Below are positions 20,101 through 28,675 of a stretch of 64,000 nucleotides of DNA, piece by piece. The position numbers and the translations under genes are program-made. The notes under the pieces are model-generated. The model was not told the origin of the DNA and searched no databases. It was given only the letters and a program-made list of their open reading frames with translations. Origin of the DNA: Bacteroidales bacterium (GTDB lineage Bacteria > Bacteroidota > Bacteroidia > Bacteroidales > JAAYJT01); assembly GCA_014860575.1 (NCBI GenBank), contig JACZJK010000020.1, positions 62,001 to 126,000 of the forward strand, in the 5' to 3' direction. Numbering within the stretch: the stretch's first letter is position 1; each line of letters begins with the position of its first letter.

Positions 20101-20642
20101 CGCAGGTCAACACGTTCGCCGTTTTTATTCCATTGACTTACAAAAGAGTGGTTTTTACGGTCATAAAGTGCAAGCCCGTTGTTCGTACCCAGCCATAAAT
20201 CGCCGCTTTTTGATTCAAATATTTCGTGAATTACATTGCCAGGCAGAGAGGAATCGTTTCCGGGTTCGTGGAATATTCTTTCAAATGAATCCCCAACAGG
20301 GTTGTAGAGATTCAACCCCGAGTTTGTACCAACCCAGATCTTTCCATATTTATCCGCATAAACTACATTTGAGAAATTATCGCTGATTGTGGTTAATACG
20401 CCAGGAATGTTGCGATATACCCTAAAGTCATAACCGTCGTAACGGCTAACTCCGGATTCGGTAGCCACCCAGATGTAGCCTAAGTGGTCTTGTGCAATGT
20501 CGCGGATGCGGTCAGATGAAAGCCCCTGCTCAATGGTGAACCGCTCAAAGCGAAGGTTTTTCTGCTGCTGTGCCTCAACCGGGTCAGCAAGGAAATAAAA
20601 CAGACTGAAAAGCCAAAGCCAATAATTGTAATTCGTTTTCAA
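17172..20642 (-). CDS. Reg_prop/Y_Y_Y sensor histidine kinase
   Basis: This 1156-residue kinase has a signal peptide (WLWLFSLFYFLADPVEA, then QQ) and a long propeller of Reg_prop repeats (IWVATESGVSRYDGYDF, LWIGTNNGLNRFN). A Y_Y_Y domain, a membrane helix near 832-850 and a coiled linker precede DHp His908 and an HATPase domain ending FMILLPMM. The start codon is TTG at 20642; no ATG is close, and the signal peptide begins just there. The DHp tip holds the repeat-derived GSKQLAVGSRQS. It lacks the HATPase-loop palindrome seen in its sisters. It lies 46 bases after the upstream TPR kinase. The ligand is unknown; propeller sensors in this phylum often see glycans, but no polysaccharide locus is nearby. 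Confidence 0.9.
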   Translation of the reverse strand: MKTNYNYWLWLFSLFYFLADPVEAQQQKNLRFERFTIEQGLSSDRIRDIAQDHLGYIWVATESGVSRYDGYDFRVYRNIPGVLTTISDNFSNVVYADKYGKIWVGTNSGLNLYNPVGDSFERIFHEPGNDSSLPGNVIHEIFESKSGDLWLGTNNGLALYDRKNHSFVSQWNKNGERVDLRGVEVVSITEDAYGTLWIGCGNKGLITYSPAEQNIRFFDQEPIPGVSFPSSNISKVLADSFGNIWIGFLSNDIQEITIGNTTVAVIDGLGRLNTETNNFTLFRYDPVAQPGLWNKVSDIHETRDGTLWVSTYLNNSLCGLHRFDRQTELFTKHSFDPQNPSSLSWAYSTAVYEDRFSNLWVGTSRGLNKADLDKWQMETFSFRPDAPNLLLDNYYGIEEIYDGVFWIGLDVTGIIEWNRNTGEKTHFSPLNPFSEGAELDISAGAAHIIKKDHSGEIWIGHGVNGVARANLHTKRSVRYVSNADNSGALSGNFVTGILVDRMNTVWITTTDGLNRYNRADDTFTRWTTHNSEIGSNNLNTIFEDSRGIIWLGTREHIYDPKPTRSDGLIRFDPAGESFTTYRHDPKKITSLSNDAVNSIGEDENGMLWIGTNNGLNRFNVNDETFEHYHVKDGLPDPIVIGLLFDNEGTIWLSTLKGLSRFNPETKVFRNYDKSDGVQANRFNDFSYFKTKEGELIFGGVAGANYFNPSEIFENSKEPVVHLTNFGVNNSPFALKEPLQEIGETELNWYENSVGFEFTAINFRSPELTVYEYTLQGYDDGWISAGTRRFANYTNLPPGKYTFHVRAVNAEGIVSKVNATMAIRIRPPFWKTWWAYGFYLILFVAGIHAIDRYQRKRLIQKEREEAREKELEQAREIEKAYTELKSTQAQLIQSEKMASLGELTAGIAHEIQNPLNFVNNFAEVSGEMIDEMKEELEEGSKQLAVGSRQSGEEKLELVKEIAENIKQNLEKINHHGKRADAIVKGMLQHSRSSNGAKEPTDINALADEYLRLSYHGLRAKDKSFNADFKTDFDPTLPKAEVIPQDIGRVLHNIINNAFYAVSERGKQNENGYNPEVEVSTKNLNDKIEIRVRDNGNGIPKDVLDKIFQPFFTTKPSGQGTGLGLSLSYDIVKAHGGELLVESKAGEETEFMILLPMM
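17800..17845. repeat. CAACTGC word repeat coding the DHp hairpin tip
   Basis: CTGCTGCCAACTGCCAACTG is followed by CTTACTCCCCTCCTCCAACTCC. The minus strand reads GSKQLAVGSRQSG, the longest such insert among the five kinases, and it sits exactly between the DHp helices. Confidence 0.55.
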
Positions 20643-20688
20643 TACCTTAACCTTTTTATAGTTTATACTTATGAATGGAGTCCTGGCG

Positions 20689-22692
20689 CTATTTGTTCAA
20701 CAGGATTTTAAAAATGGTACCGCCAGGCGATGTACTGAAATTAAGTACCCCACCATGCGCCTTTACAATATCATAACTCAGGCTTAAGCCCAGCCCGGTT
20801 CCCTGCCCGGTGGGCTTTGTTGTAAAAAACGGCTGGAAGATTTTGTTTTTGATTTCTTCAGGAATGCCGTTTCCATTATCTTTTACCGAGATTTCAATCT
20901 GATCGCCGAGATTTTTGGTGGAGATGGTTACGGCGGGTTTGTAATTTTCTTCCAAACCTGACAGGTTTTTCTCCGAAACAGCATAAAAAGCGTTGTTAAT
21001 CAAATTCAGCAAAACTCGTCCAATATTCTGCTGGATGACGCTGATTTTAGGAAGGGTTTCATCAAAGTCAGTTTTAAAATCTGCGTTAAATGATTTGTCT
21101 CTTGCCCGTAAACCGTGATAACTCAACCGCAAATATTCATCGGCCAATGCATTGATATCGGTTGGTTCTTTTACGCCATTACTGGTTCGTGAATGTTGTA
21201 ACATTCCTTTTACAATGGCATCGGCACGTTTGCCGTGATGGTTGATTTTTTCGAGGTTTTGCCGGATGTCTGTCAGGATTTCTTTTGCGAACTGCCCATT
21301 GCCAACTGCCAACTCCTGGTTAGCCTCATCAATCATTTCACTACTCACTTCCGCAAAATTGTTCACAAAGTTCAACGGATTCTGAATCTCATGGGCAATC
21401 CCTGCGGTGAGTTCACCGAGGCTGGCCATCTTTTCAGATTGGATGAGTTGGGCCTGGGTGGACTTGAGATCAGACAATGTTTTGTGCAATACAACATTGG
21501 CTTTCTTTTTGGATTGGAACCGATAATAAGCATTTCCGGCAATAATGACCATCAGCGCAAGACCAATGAACAAACCGTATTGCTGATTCCTTTTAGCTTT
21601 TAGTTCGGCTTGTTGTTGGGCGATTTGTGCGTTTTTTAGCTCCGCCGCCCTGGCATTGGACACGCTATCGGCCACTGCTTGTTTTTCATAAGCGTATTGA
21701 TACTCCTGCCGGATGACCTCTTTCACGTTTTCTTCGCTCAGGATGCTATCGCGCATCTGTATATACAGCTCATACATCTCCAAACCTTGTTTGTAATTGC
21801 CTGAATTTTTTTGTATTTCCCAAAGTGATTTTGCAGCATCGCGGGTTTGAGATACTGCGCCTACTTCCTTTGCCATGTTTAGAGCACGCCGGCTAAACAA
21901 AAGAGCGCTGTTGTAATTGCTTTGCTCCAGATAAAGAAAACCGATATTATTCAATGAATTTGCCATGCCTTGTTTGTCTCCGAATTCCTCTTTTATTTCT
22001 AAACTGCGGGTAAAGGCATCCAAAGCTTTGGTCAGGTCACCTTGTTTTTGATAAACAAGTCCGAGGTTGTTCAGAGATTCTGAGATTCCTTTGTTATCGC
22101 CGATTTTTTCTTTGAGATTTAAGCTGCGTGTATGGTAATCAATGGCTTTGATGAAATCATTTTGGTTGTAGAAACTGTTGCCAATATTGTTCAGCGCATT
22201 GGCCATACCTTTCATATTGCCAATCTCTTCCTGAATGTCCAGGCTCTGCATATAATTGTCAATGGCCCTTGTGTAATCTCCCAGATCTTCATAGATAATT
22301 CCAATGTTGTTCAACAAATTGGCCACTCCCATCTGATCTTCAATTTCCTCCTTTATTTTCAAACTTCTGATAAAATAATCAATGGCCCTTTCGGAATTGC
22401 CCCTTATGGCGAATGAAATACCTTGTGTATTGAGGGCGTCGGCCATATGTATTTTCAAGCCCCTGGATTTGGCATATTCGAATTCCAATTGTGCGTAGTA
22501 AAATGCGCTGTCGGGTTGGGTAAAGAGGTATTTCCTCCAGATGAAAGTATCCAGCGCTTTCAGTCTTATGGAGTCTGATTGCGTTTCATCCTGCCATACC
22601 TGCCAGAGGGAGTCAGCTGTTTGCGATGGCAGGTTAGACTGAGCGTTGGCTATCAGCGGCAAAAAGAGCCATACATAAAAGAGATTTTTCAT
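20689..22692 (-). CDS. TPR-domain sensor histidine kinase
   Basis: This 667-residue kinase has a signal peptide (MKNLFYVWLFLPLIANAQ) and about six regular TPRs (65-300; AIDYFIRSLKIKEEIEDQMG and close copies). A coiled coil and a membrane helix near 370-390 lead to a DHp domain with His434 and an HATPase domain (DNGNGIPEE, GTGLGLSLSYDIVKAHGG). Its DHp segment [11 protein letters not shown] is almost identical to that of the kinase encoded at 22854-26690, which suggests recent duplication or gene conversion. A palindrome at 20954-20968 is read within the HATPase loop. A 43-codon small ORF ends 3 bases before its ATG. Confidence 0.92.
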   Translation of the reverse strand: MKNLFYVWLFLPLIANAQSNLPSQTADSLWQVWQDETQSDSIRLKALDTFIWRKYLFTQPDSAFYYAQLEFEYAKSRGLKIHMADALNTQGISFAIRGNSERAIDYFIRSLKIKEEIEDQMGVANLLNNIGIIYEDLGDYTRAIDNYMQSLDIQEEIGNMKGMANALNNIGNSFYNQNDFIKAIDYHTRSLNLKEKIGDNKGISESLNNLGLVYQKQGDLTKALDAFTRSLEIKEEFGDKQGMANSLNNIGFLYLEQSNYNSALLFSRRALNMAKEVGAVSQTRDAAKSLWEIQKNSGNYKQGLEMYELYIQMRDSILSEENVKEVIRQEYQYAYEKQAVADSVSNARAAELKNAQIAQQQAELKAKRNQQYGLFIGLALMVIIAGNAYYRFQSKKKANVVLHKTLSDLKSTQAQLIQSEKMASLGELTAGIAHEIQNPLNFVNNFAEVSSEMIDEANQELAVGNGQFAKEILTDIRQNLEKINHHGKRADAIVKGMLQHSRTSNGVKEPTDINALADEYLRLSYHGLRARDKSFNADFKTDFDETLPKISVIQQNIGRVLLNLINNAFYAVSEKNLSGLEENYKPAVTISTKNLGDQIEISVKDNGNGIPEEIKNKIFQPFFTTKPTGQGTGLGLSLSYDIVKAHGGVLNFSTSPGGTIFKILLNK
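20954..20968. repeat. Coding palindrome in the HATPase variable loop (kinase 434H)
   Basis: AAACCTGACAGGTTT is a perfect palindrome with a one-base centre, read in frame as part of KNLSGLEE at the same loop as in two sister kinases. Confidence 0.6.
21288..21320. repeat. CAACTGC word repeat coding the DHp hairpin tip
   Basis: The words AACTGCCCATT and GCCAACTGCCAACTCC encode [10 protein letters not shown] on the minus strand, between the DHp helices. Confidence 0.5.
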
Positions 22693-22695
22693 GAC

Positions 22696-22827
22696 TTATG
22701 TATTTTGGCGATGTTCTTCAATGGGGCGGGTAGATGAAAAAGTCTCCAGTCCTCCTTTAAGGTAACTTACCCAAAAGGTTTCAAATACCTTGGGGGCTTC
22801 TTCTATGTTCTGGTTTTTATCCGGCAT
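22696..22827 (-). CDS. Small 43-residue protein between kinase genes
   Basis: An ATG at 22827 opens a 43-codon frame that fills most of the 161-base gap between two kinase genes. It starts 26 bases after the upstream kinase stop and ends 3 bases before the next kinase ATG (TAA, GTC, ATG). The product starts MPDKNQNIEEAPKVFETFWV and ends IEEHRQNT. It is hydrophilic with one aromatic amphipathic stretch (VFETFWVSYLKGG) and has no signal peptide or Cys. No known family was recognised. The tight spacing supports translation, but a chance frame is possible. Confidence 0.5.
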   Translation of the reverse strand: MPDKNQNIEEAPKVFETFWVSYLKGGLETFSSTRPIEEHRQNT

Positions 22828-22853
22828 TTTGCGAAAATTGAGTGTGTATATAA

Positions 22854-25800
22854 TTATACCGGTAAGACTATTATAAAAGTTGACCCTTCGCCCTGGTTCG
22901 TCTCAACCTTCAATTCCCCGCCATGCGTCTTCACAATATCATAACTCAATGACAATCCCAATCCTGTTCCCTGCCCGGTGGGTTTCGTAGTAAAAAATGG
23001 CTGGAAGATTTTGTTTTTGATTTCTTCAGGAATGCCATTGCCATTGTCTTTTACTGAGATTTCAATCTGATCACCAAGGTTTTTAGTTGAAACGGTTACG
23101 GTGGGTTTATATACGTTTAGAGACCCAATGCTTTGCGTCTCTGCCGGAATGGATTTCGATTTTTCAATCACCGCATAAAAAGCGTTATTGATCAAATTCA
23201 GCAGCACCCTGCCAATATCCTGCGTAATAACCTCAACTTTTGGAAGGTTCGGATCGAAGTTGGATATAAAACTTGCATTGAATGATTTGTCTTTGGCTCG
23301 TAAACCGTGATAACTCAGTCGCAAATATTCATCAGCCTGGGCATTGATATCAGTACTTTCTTTTTTGCCGTTGCCGCTTCTGCTATGCTGCAACATGCCT
23401 TTTACGATTGCATCAGCACGTTTGCCGTGGTGATTTATCTTTTCGAGGTTTTGCCGGATGTCTGTCAGGATTTCTTTTGCCAACTGCCCATTGCCAACTG
23501 CCAACTCCTGATTAGCCTCATCAATTAACTCACCACTCACTTCCGCAAAATTGTTGACAAAGTTGAGCGGATTCTGAATTTCATGGGCAATACCGGCGGT
23601 AAGTTCTCCAAGTGAGGCCATCTTTTCTGATTGAATGAGTTGCGCCTGGGTTGCCTTAAGTTCGGTGTAAGCTTTTTCGATTTCCCTGGCTTGTACCAGT
23701 TCTTTTTCTCTTGCCCGCTCGCGTTCCCTGGCAACAGCCCGCTGGCGTTGAATCCGGTTAGTGAAATAAATGAGCGCTACCAATAAAATGGTGTATAGAA
23801 TGTAAGCTGCCGTGGTTTGCCACCAGGGCGGGGCAATAGTAAAATGAAATACTGCTTCTTCGGAGAAAACATTGCCCGGGCTAATACCTTTCAGGCGGAA
23901 CGTGTAATTGCCTGCAGGCAGGTTTCTGTACTCCATGAAGTTGATTTTTGTGGGTCGGCTCCAATCCTGATCATAACCTTCGAGGAGGTATGTGAATTGT
24001 ACGTTTTCCGGATTTGTAAAATTGAGGGTCGCAAAGTGGAATTCAATGTTGTTTTGGTTCGCTTCGAGCTTTACCGTTTGCCCTTCGAAAAAACGCTCGT
24101 CACCTACCCATACCGAAGATAATCGAACCGGGTATTGCATGGTATCCAGTTTAGTCACTGAGATACCCAGTCCCTGGTACAGGATAAGCATGTTTTGATG
24201 TTTATCGCGGGCAATGGCCCGGGGACTTCCATCTTTAACGGCATTGTCTCTGATATAAATGAACTCCTTGCCGTTAAATATTACACCTCCGTTTGGGACG
24301 GTGAAAAGCACATCGCCGTTGCGGTCAATATTGGGATAGAGCAATTGCAGGCTAGGCAATCCGTTACGGCGGTCGAGATAAGTAAGGCTGGTCTCATCCA
24401 ATATTACCAGGCCTCTTTCGCGCAAGCGGATATATAGATGCTCCTTACCTTGAATATCGAACTTCATGTTAAAGGTCATTACCTGCTGAAGTATTCTGAA
24501 ATCAACACCAGGTGCAATACTGTCAGAGAGATCAACAAATCTTTTGAGGTCAAAATCAAATTTGTAATATCCCCCGTTCACAATATAATAAATACCATTG
24601 CTGAGTTCTCCAACATAGAACAAACGGGTATCAGGCACCTGCCACTCTTCGGTAGGGTCAAACCACGAGTCATCTTCAAGTACCCTGATAATTGTTGCTG
24701 CCGAAGCAAGTTCATTGTCTGAGCCTGCAAATCGTGCATATATCCACAGCCGATTATCCCTGTCGGCGAACATTTCAAATGCCTGAAAAGGCAATTTTAG
24801 CACACTGTCAGGAAAGGGTGGGGCAAATGGTTCAATAAACCGGCCATTAAACCGACCAAAGAATTGTTTGAAACCTGGCTGCTCAGCGGTTCCGGGATTA
24901 ACGTAAGTCTGGTAAAAGAATATTTCGCCGCTGGTTTTTTCAACAGCATCAGATACACGGAAAGCTTCTTTGGTTTCGGTAAAAAAATTGCTAATCCTGT
25001 AATTCCCAGCTTCCTTTGTTAAGCGATTTACTCCATTATCAGATGGGAACCATAGCGAACCGTCAGTAGACTGAATAGGATCAAAAACCGCATTGGAACT
25101 AAGACCATCATCGGTAGTAAAGCTATGTAGCCGTTCACCATCCCACATGTTCAGGCCTGCTGAGTTCCAGGTTTTGGTTGAAACATCCCAGCGGTTGCCG
25201 TAGGTAATCCAAACATTTCCTTCATCATCGGTGAATAGCTGACCTCCTTCGGTTGGTAATTTCGTCAAGCCGTCGGATTGGCTGAGCAATCTTGAAAAAG
25301 GCGGAATATAAATTCCAACATTATCCGGCTCCTGCTGTGCGGTGAAGTATGTATTCTCCTCTGGGTTCATGATAAGTATGCCAGGCAAGGTATCCATCCA
25401 CTTCCATTCACCTCCCTCTTTTACGAACACAACGCTGAACCACCGCCCGGTTGGCAGGTCAACAATCAGTAAACTTGCCGTCAGTTTATCGTTGGCAAGC
25501 GTGTTCATAAAAAACTGAATTGGCAAAATCTTATCGGTATCATATTCATCTTCAAGCATGCTTATCAGTGTTTCAGGCTCCACTACAACTTCCTGCTGCC
25601 ATTTACCATTGCGCAAAACCATCAGTATATCATTGATTTGATTGACGGGAAAACCTTCATTCCTGGTAAATGCAACATACAGTTCATCCCGGCTTTTATC
25701 ATAAAATTGCTCAAATATCCGGATGCCATTTTCCTGTTGGCTGTTGACCTCCTGAACCGGCTCAAATGCATCGTTCCTGAACACAAATAATCCGTGTTTA

Positions 25801-26690
25801 TCAAAACTCCGGTTTGTAGTATTGGTTCTTCCGGTACAATGAAACCAAAGGTTCCCTTGTTTGTCTTCAACAATTGCCGGTGTCAAACCTTTTGGTTGCT
25901 TAAAAGTCAGGTTAACATTCATACAAGGGCATAAAGTGTCAAAAACCTGAAACGAATTGTCTTTGTACTGTGCTAACCATGCGTAATTATTGTTAAACCC
26001 ATTGGCATGATATCCATAGGATGTGAACCACAACGAGCCGTCAGAAGCCTCCTTGATTCCGGCCACATTATGCAGCGGAAGCATCTCTTTTGATATGGTT
26101 TTGAACTCTCCATCTTCAAAAAGTACCAAACCACCGTTATTGGGTGTGTTGAGCTGGGGTGTTAACGAACCTATCCACAAGCGGTTCCGGCTGTCGCTGA
26201 GCATTGCAATTGCTTCCTTACGTGCCCCGCCTGGCATTATAAATCCATCTCTTGCATCGTAGCGAACTATTTCCTGGTGGTCATATTTTATAAGGGATTC
26301 AGCATCAGTGAACCATAACGTATTTTGTTTGCGATCGTAATGAAGTTGCCGCATCAATGGTATTCCGTATTCCGAACCAAAGTCTTCAATTTCATTTCCG
26401 CTCATTCTAACAATTCCTGATGTTGTACTTAGCCAGATGTAGCCATCTTCAGTAACAATTGCATTTGAAAAATTGGCACCAGGAATGCCGTCTTCAGCCG
26501 AAAAAGCGTGGATGGTAGCGCCGGCCTTGGTGGTGAGGGTGCGCTGTGCTTTTAGCTGGCCTGACTGAATCATTGCCAGCAACAAGAAGAAAAACACCCA
26601 CATTTTTGAGTAGAGAAAAAACTCTCCAACCAGTCTTATGGGTAAAACCCCGCTGATTGATTTTTGCGGGACTGCAATCGTATAATTCAT
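22854..26690 (-). CDS. Reg_prop/Y_Y_Y sensor histidine kinase, first gene of the signalling operon
   Basis: This 1278-residue kinase opens the operon. An N-terminal hydrophobic signal (MWVFFFLLLAMIQSGQLKAQ) begins at residue 30; the true start could be that ATG at 26603 rather than 26690. A divergent Reg_prop propeller (IWLSTTSGIVRMSGNEI, LWFPSDNGVNRLT) spans about 50-850. A Y_Y_Y domain, a membrane helix near 958-978, a coiled coil, DHp His1036 and an HATPase domain follow. The DHp tip contains the LAVGNGQ insert, and the HATPase loop contains a different palindrome at 23119-23142. The sensor half is less repetitive than in its two propeller sisters. Confidence 0.9.
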   Translation of the reverse strand: MNYTIAVPQKSISGVLPIRLVGEFFLYSKMWVFFFLLLAMIQSGQLKAQRTLTTKAGATIHAFSAEDGIPGANFSNAIVTEDGYIWLSTTSGIVRMSGNEIEDFGSEYGIPLMRQLHYDRKQNTLWFTDAESLIKYDHQEIVRYDARDGFIMPGGARKEAIAMLSDSRNRLWIGSLTPQLNTPNNGGLVLFEDGEFKTISKEMLPLHNVAGIKEASDGSLWFTSYGYHANGFNNNYAWLAQYKDNSFQVFDTLCPCMNVNLTFKQPKGLTPAIVEDKQGNLWFHCTGRTNTTNRSFDKHGLFVFRNDAFEPVQEVNSQQENGIRIFEQFYDKSRDELYVAFTRNEGFPVNQINDILMVLRNGKWQQEVVVEPETLISMLEDEYDTDKILPIQFFMNTLANDKLTASLLIVDLPTGRWFSVVFVKEGGEWKWMDTLPGILIMNPEENTYFTAQQEPDNVGIYIPPFSRLLSQSDGLTKLPTEGGQLFTDDEGNVWITYGNRWDVSTKTWNSAGLNMWDGERLHSFTTDDGLSSNAVFDPIQSTDGSLWFPSDNGVNRLTKEAGNYRISNFFTETKEAFRVSDAVEKTSGEIFFYQTYVNPGTAEQPGFKQFFGRFNGRFIEPFAPPFPDSVLKLPFQAFEMFADRDNRLWIYARFAGSDNELASAATIIRVLEDDSWFDPTEEWQVPDTRLFYVGELSNGIYYIVNGGYYKFDFDLKRFVDLSDSIAPGVDFRILQQVMTFNMKFDIQGKEHLYIRLRERGLVILDETSLTYLDRRNGLPSLQLLYPNIDRNGDVLFTVPNGGVIFNGKEFIYIRDNAVKDGSPRAIARDKHQNMLILYQGLGISVTKLDTMQYPVRLSSVWVGDERFFEGQTVKLEANQNNIEFHFATLNFTNPENVQFTYLLEGYDQDWSRPTKINFMEYRNLPAGNYTFRLKGISPGNVFSEEAVFHFTIAPPWWQTTAAYILYTILLVALIYFTNRIQRQRAVARERERAREKELVQAREIEKAYTELKATQAQLIQSEKMASLGELTAGIAHEIQNPLNFVNNFAEVSGELIDEANQELAVGNGQLAKEILTDIRQNLEKINHHGKRADAIVKGMLQHSRSGNGKKESTDINAQADEYLRLSYHGLRAKDKSFNASFISNFDPNLPKVEVITQDIGRVLLNLINNAFYAVIEKSKSIPAETQSIGSLNVYKPTVTVSTKNLGDQIEISVKDNGNGIPEEIKNKIFQPFFTTKPTGQGTGLGLSLSYDIVKTHGGELKVETNQGEGSTFIIVLPV
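23119..23142. repeat. Coding palindrome of a second family in the HATPase loop (kinase 1036H)
   Basis: Arms AGAGACCCAA and TTGCGTCTCT pair with one mismatch around TGCT. The minus strand reads ETQSIGSLN. AGAGACGCAA-type palindromes form a family distinct from the AAACC(C/T)G palindromes that occupy this loop in three sister genes. Confidence 0.55.
23478..23510. repeat. CAACTGC word repeat coding the DHp hairpin tip
   Basis: CCAACTGCCCATTGCCAACT followed by GCCAACTCC is translated on the minus strand as QELAVGNGQLAK, between the two DHp helices. Confidence 0.5.
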
Positions 26691-26734
26691 TGTTTTGGTT
26701 TTTCTGGTTCATTTGAAGTAGTGCCGATAATATT

Positions 26735-26754
26735 GCTTATTTATAATTATAAGC
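26735..26754. promoter_or_regulatory. A+T-rich dyad upstream of the signalling operon
   Basis: GCTTATTTATAATTATAAGC contains the perfect palindrome TTATAATTATAA. It lies 45 bases upstream of the first kinase ATG, in the 279-base divergent gap with the acyl-CoA dehydrogenase gene. It could be an operator or promoter element; nothing else recognisable was seen in this gap. Confidence 0.3.
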
Positions 26755-26969
26755 ATATTGGCTAAATACAAGCTACTTAACATACCGGAAACGATTTGGT
26801 TTACACAAATAGTTTTTCTGATATGCCAGGGTGCTGTCAGGAATTTGATCCGGAAAGTTTCTGAAGCTTATTATGAAAAGATGACAGGCAACAATATGCA
26901 GCTACAAATGTTTAATAAATGATAAAAACCCATCAAGAATAAGCTTTTACGCACTCGTGCTGCATAAAA

Positions 26970-28496
26970 ATGAATCTAAGAACACCAATGAACACAACGA
27001 ATATACAGGACATACCTTTTGAAAAATTTTTATGCGATATAAAAGAGCGCATGAAGAATGTGTTCCATGTAAGGGCCAGCATTGACCAGATAGCGCTCAA
27101 ACGTGGAATGCCCCCTTTTGTACTGCGTGAGATCATGAGTCTGAATCCTCTATCGGTGGCAATTCCTGTAGCGTACGGTGGCCGGGGAAGCAAAATGGAA
27201 GAAACCATTGCACTGCTTGAAGCCACTGCATATGAATCGCTTGCATTATCGCTTACGTTGGGTATCAACATGGCCTTATTCCTTCAACCTGTTGGCAAAT
27301 ACGGTCAGGAAGAAATCAAGCAACCCATCTTTGACAGGTTCCTGAACCACCAGAACATGGGTGGCTTAATGATTACCGAACCAGGGTTCGGAAGTGATGC
27401 TCTGAATATGCAAACACATTTTACTGAAGTGAATGGCAAGTATAAGCTCAGGGGTCTGAAACACTGGGCCGGGTTGACAGGCTGGGCAGAATACTGGCTG
27501 CTCACAGCTCGTGAACGCCTGCCTTCGGGCGAGCTTAAAAGAGATATTGATTTCTTTATCTGCGATGAAACAAGCCCGGGACAACAAATCATTGTTGAAG
27601 AAGTGTTTTCGAACCTCGGACTCTATCAGATTCCTTACGGACGAAACCGCATTGATGTAACACTACCCAAAACCCATAAACTGATCCCTGAAACCACCGG
27701 CCTGAAAATGATGCTCGATCTCTTGCACCGCAGCAGGCTGCATATTCCTGGCATGGCTATCGGATTCGTAAAACGAATGCTTGATGAAAGCATGGCTCAT
27801 GTGAAACAGCGATACATTGGCGGAAAATCGCTTTTCAGCCATGATCAGGTTCAGCAGCGGCTCGCCAAGCTTCAGTCATATTATACAATATGTGCAGCCA
27901 TGTGTGCCCACAGCTGTAAAACGGCCGATATCAATAACGATCTTTCAATGATTGGGTTCGAATCCAATTCAGTGAAATGCGTGGTCACCGATATCATGCA
28001 GGAATCTGCTCAATCGGCCACACAGTTGTTTGGCGCCAGCGCCTTTAAACTCGATCACATTGCCGGAAGAGGTATCATTGACAGCCGCCCCTTCCAGATC
28101 TTTGAGGGCCCTAATGATATATTGTACACACAAATTACGGGCAGCCTTCTAAAAATGATGAAAAAAGCTAAGGAAAGTAACCTTTACCACTTCCTGAAAG
28201 ACTTTGACCTAACTGCGAAATCGGCTGCTTTCTTTAAAAAGCTCCTTGATTTTGATCTGGATACCAATCTCCCGCAACGCAAAATGGTGGAACTTGGCCA
28301 GGTGCTGGGGCGGATTGTCTCTTCTGAAATGGTTATTAACCTTGGCGATTCCGGCTACCGCAAGGATTTGATCAACAATGGGCTCGAAATGCTTAACCAG
28401 GAAATAACCTCACTGATAAGCGGTTTCAACGTTAAAAATACAACAGCGGTTGTTGAAGATTACAATGAAAACAGTTCGTGGCGGGGTTTCCGGTGA
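26970..28496 (+). CDS. Acyl-CoA dehydrogenase family protein
   Basis: This 508-residue protein has the acyl-CoA dehydrogenase fold: an N-terminal helical domain, a middle beta domain with MITEPGFGSDALNMQT and KHWAGLTGWAEYW, and a C-terminal helical domain ending in an extra segment. The catalytic base Glu is expected in FQIFEGPNDILYTQ, matching the family YEGTxxIQ region. It is longer than the usual 380 residues because of a C-terminal extension (about 410-508). The substrate is unknown. An alternative ATG lies at 26988. It is divergent from the kinase operon, and pdxJ follows 200 bases downstream. An FAD-dependent oxidation of an acyl thioester is the expected reaction. Confidence 0.88.
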   Translation: MNLRTPMNTTNIQDIPFEKFLCDIKERMKNVFHVRASIDQIALKRGMPPFVLREIMSLNPLSVAIPVAYGGRGSKMEETIALLEATAYESLALSLTLGINMALFLQPVGKYGQEEIKQPIFDRFLNHQNMGGLMITEPGFGSDALNMQTHFTEVNGKYKLRGLKHWAGLTGWAEYWLLTARERLPSGELKRDIDFFICDETSPGQQIIVEEVFSNLGLYQIPYGRNRIDVTLPKTHKLIPETTGLKMMLDLLHRSRLHIPGMAIGFVKRMLDESMAHVKQRYIGGKSLFSHDQVQQRLAKLQSYYTICAAMCAHSCKTADINNDLSMIGFESNSVKCVVTDIMQESAQSATQLFGASAFKLDHIAGRGIIDSRPFQIFEGPNDILYTQITGSLLKMMKKAKESNLYHFLKDFDLTAKSAAFFKKLLDFDLDTNLPQRKMVELGQVLGRIVSSEMVINLGDSGYRKDLINNGLEMLNQEITSLISGFNVKNTTAVVEDYNENSSWRGFR

Positions 28497-28675
28497 ATGG
28501 TTCGGTGGTTGTAGCAGTGAAAGATTTTTTGGCAACTTCTTTAATCCGAGCTTGGTAGAAAGTTTTTTTACAACTGGAAAATACATCTTTGATCTTTTAA
28601 CTCTCACAGCGATTAATTTATTTTCTGCCATACGGTTCTTCCATTCTCAACCAGCAACAGCGCCCAACAAATTCC

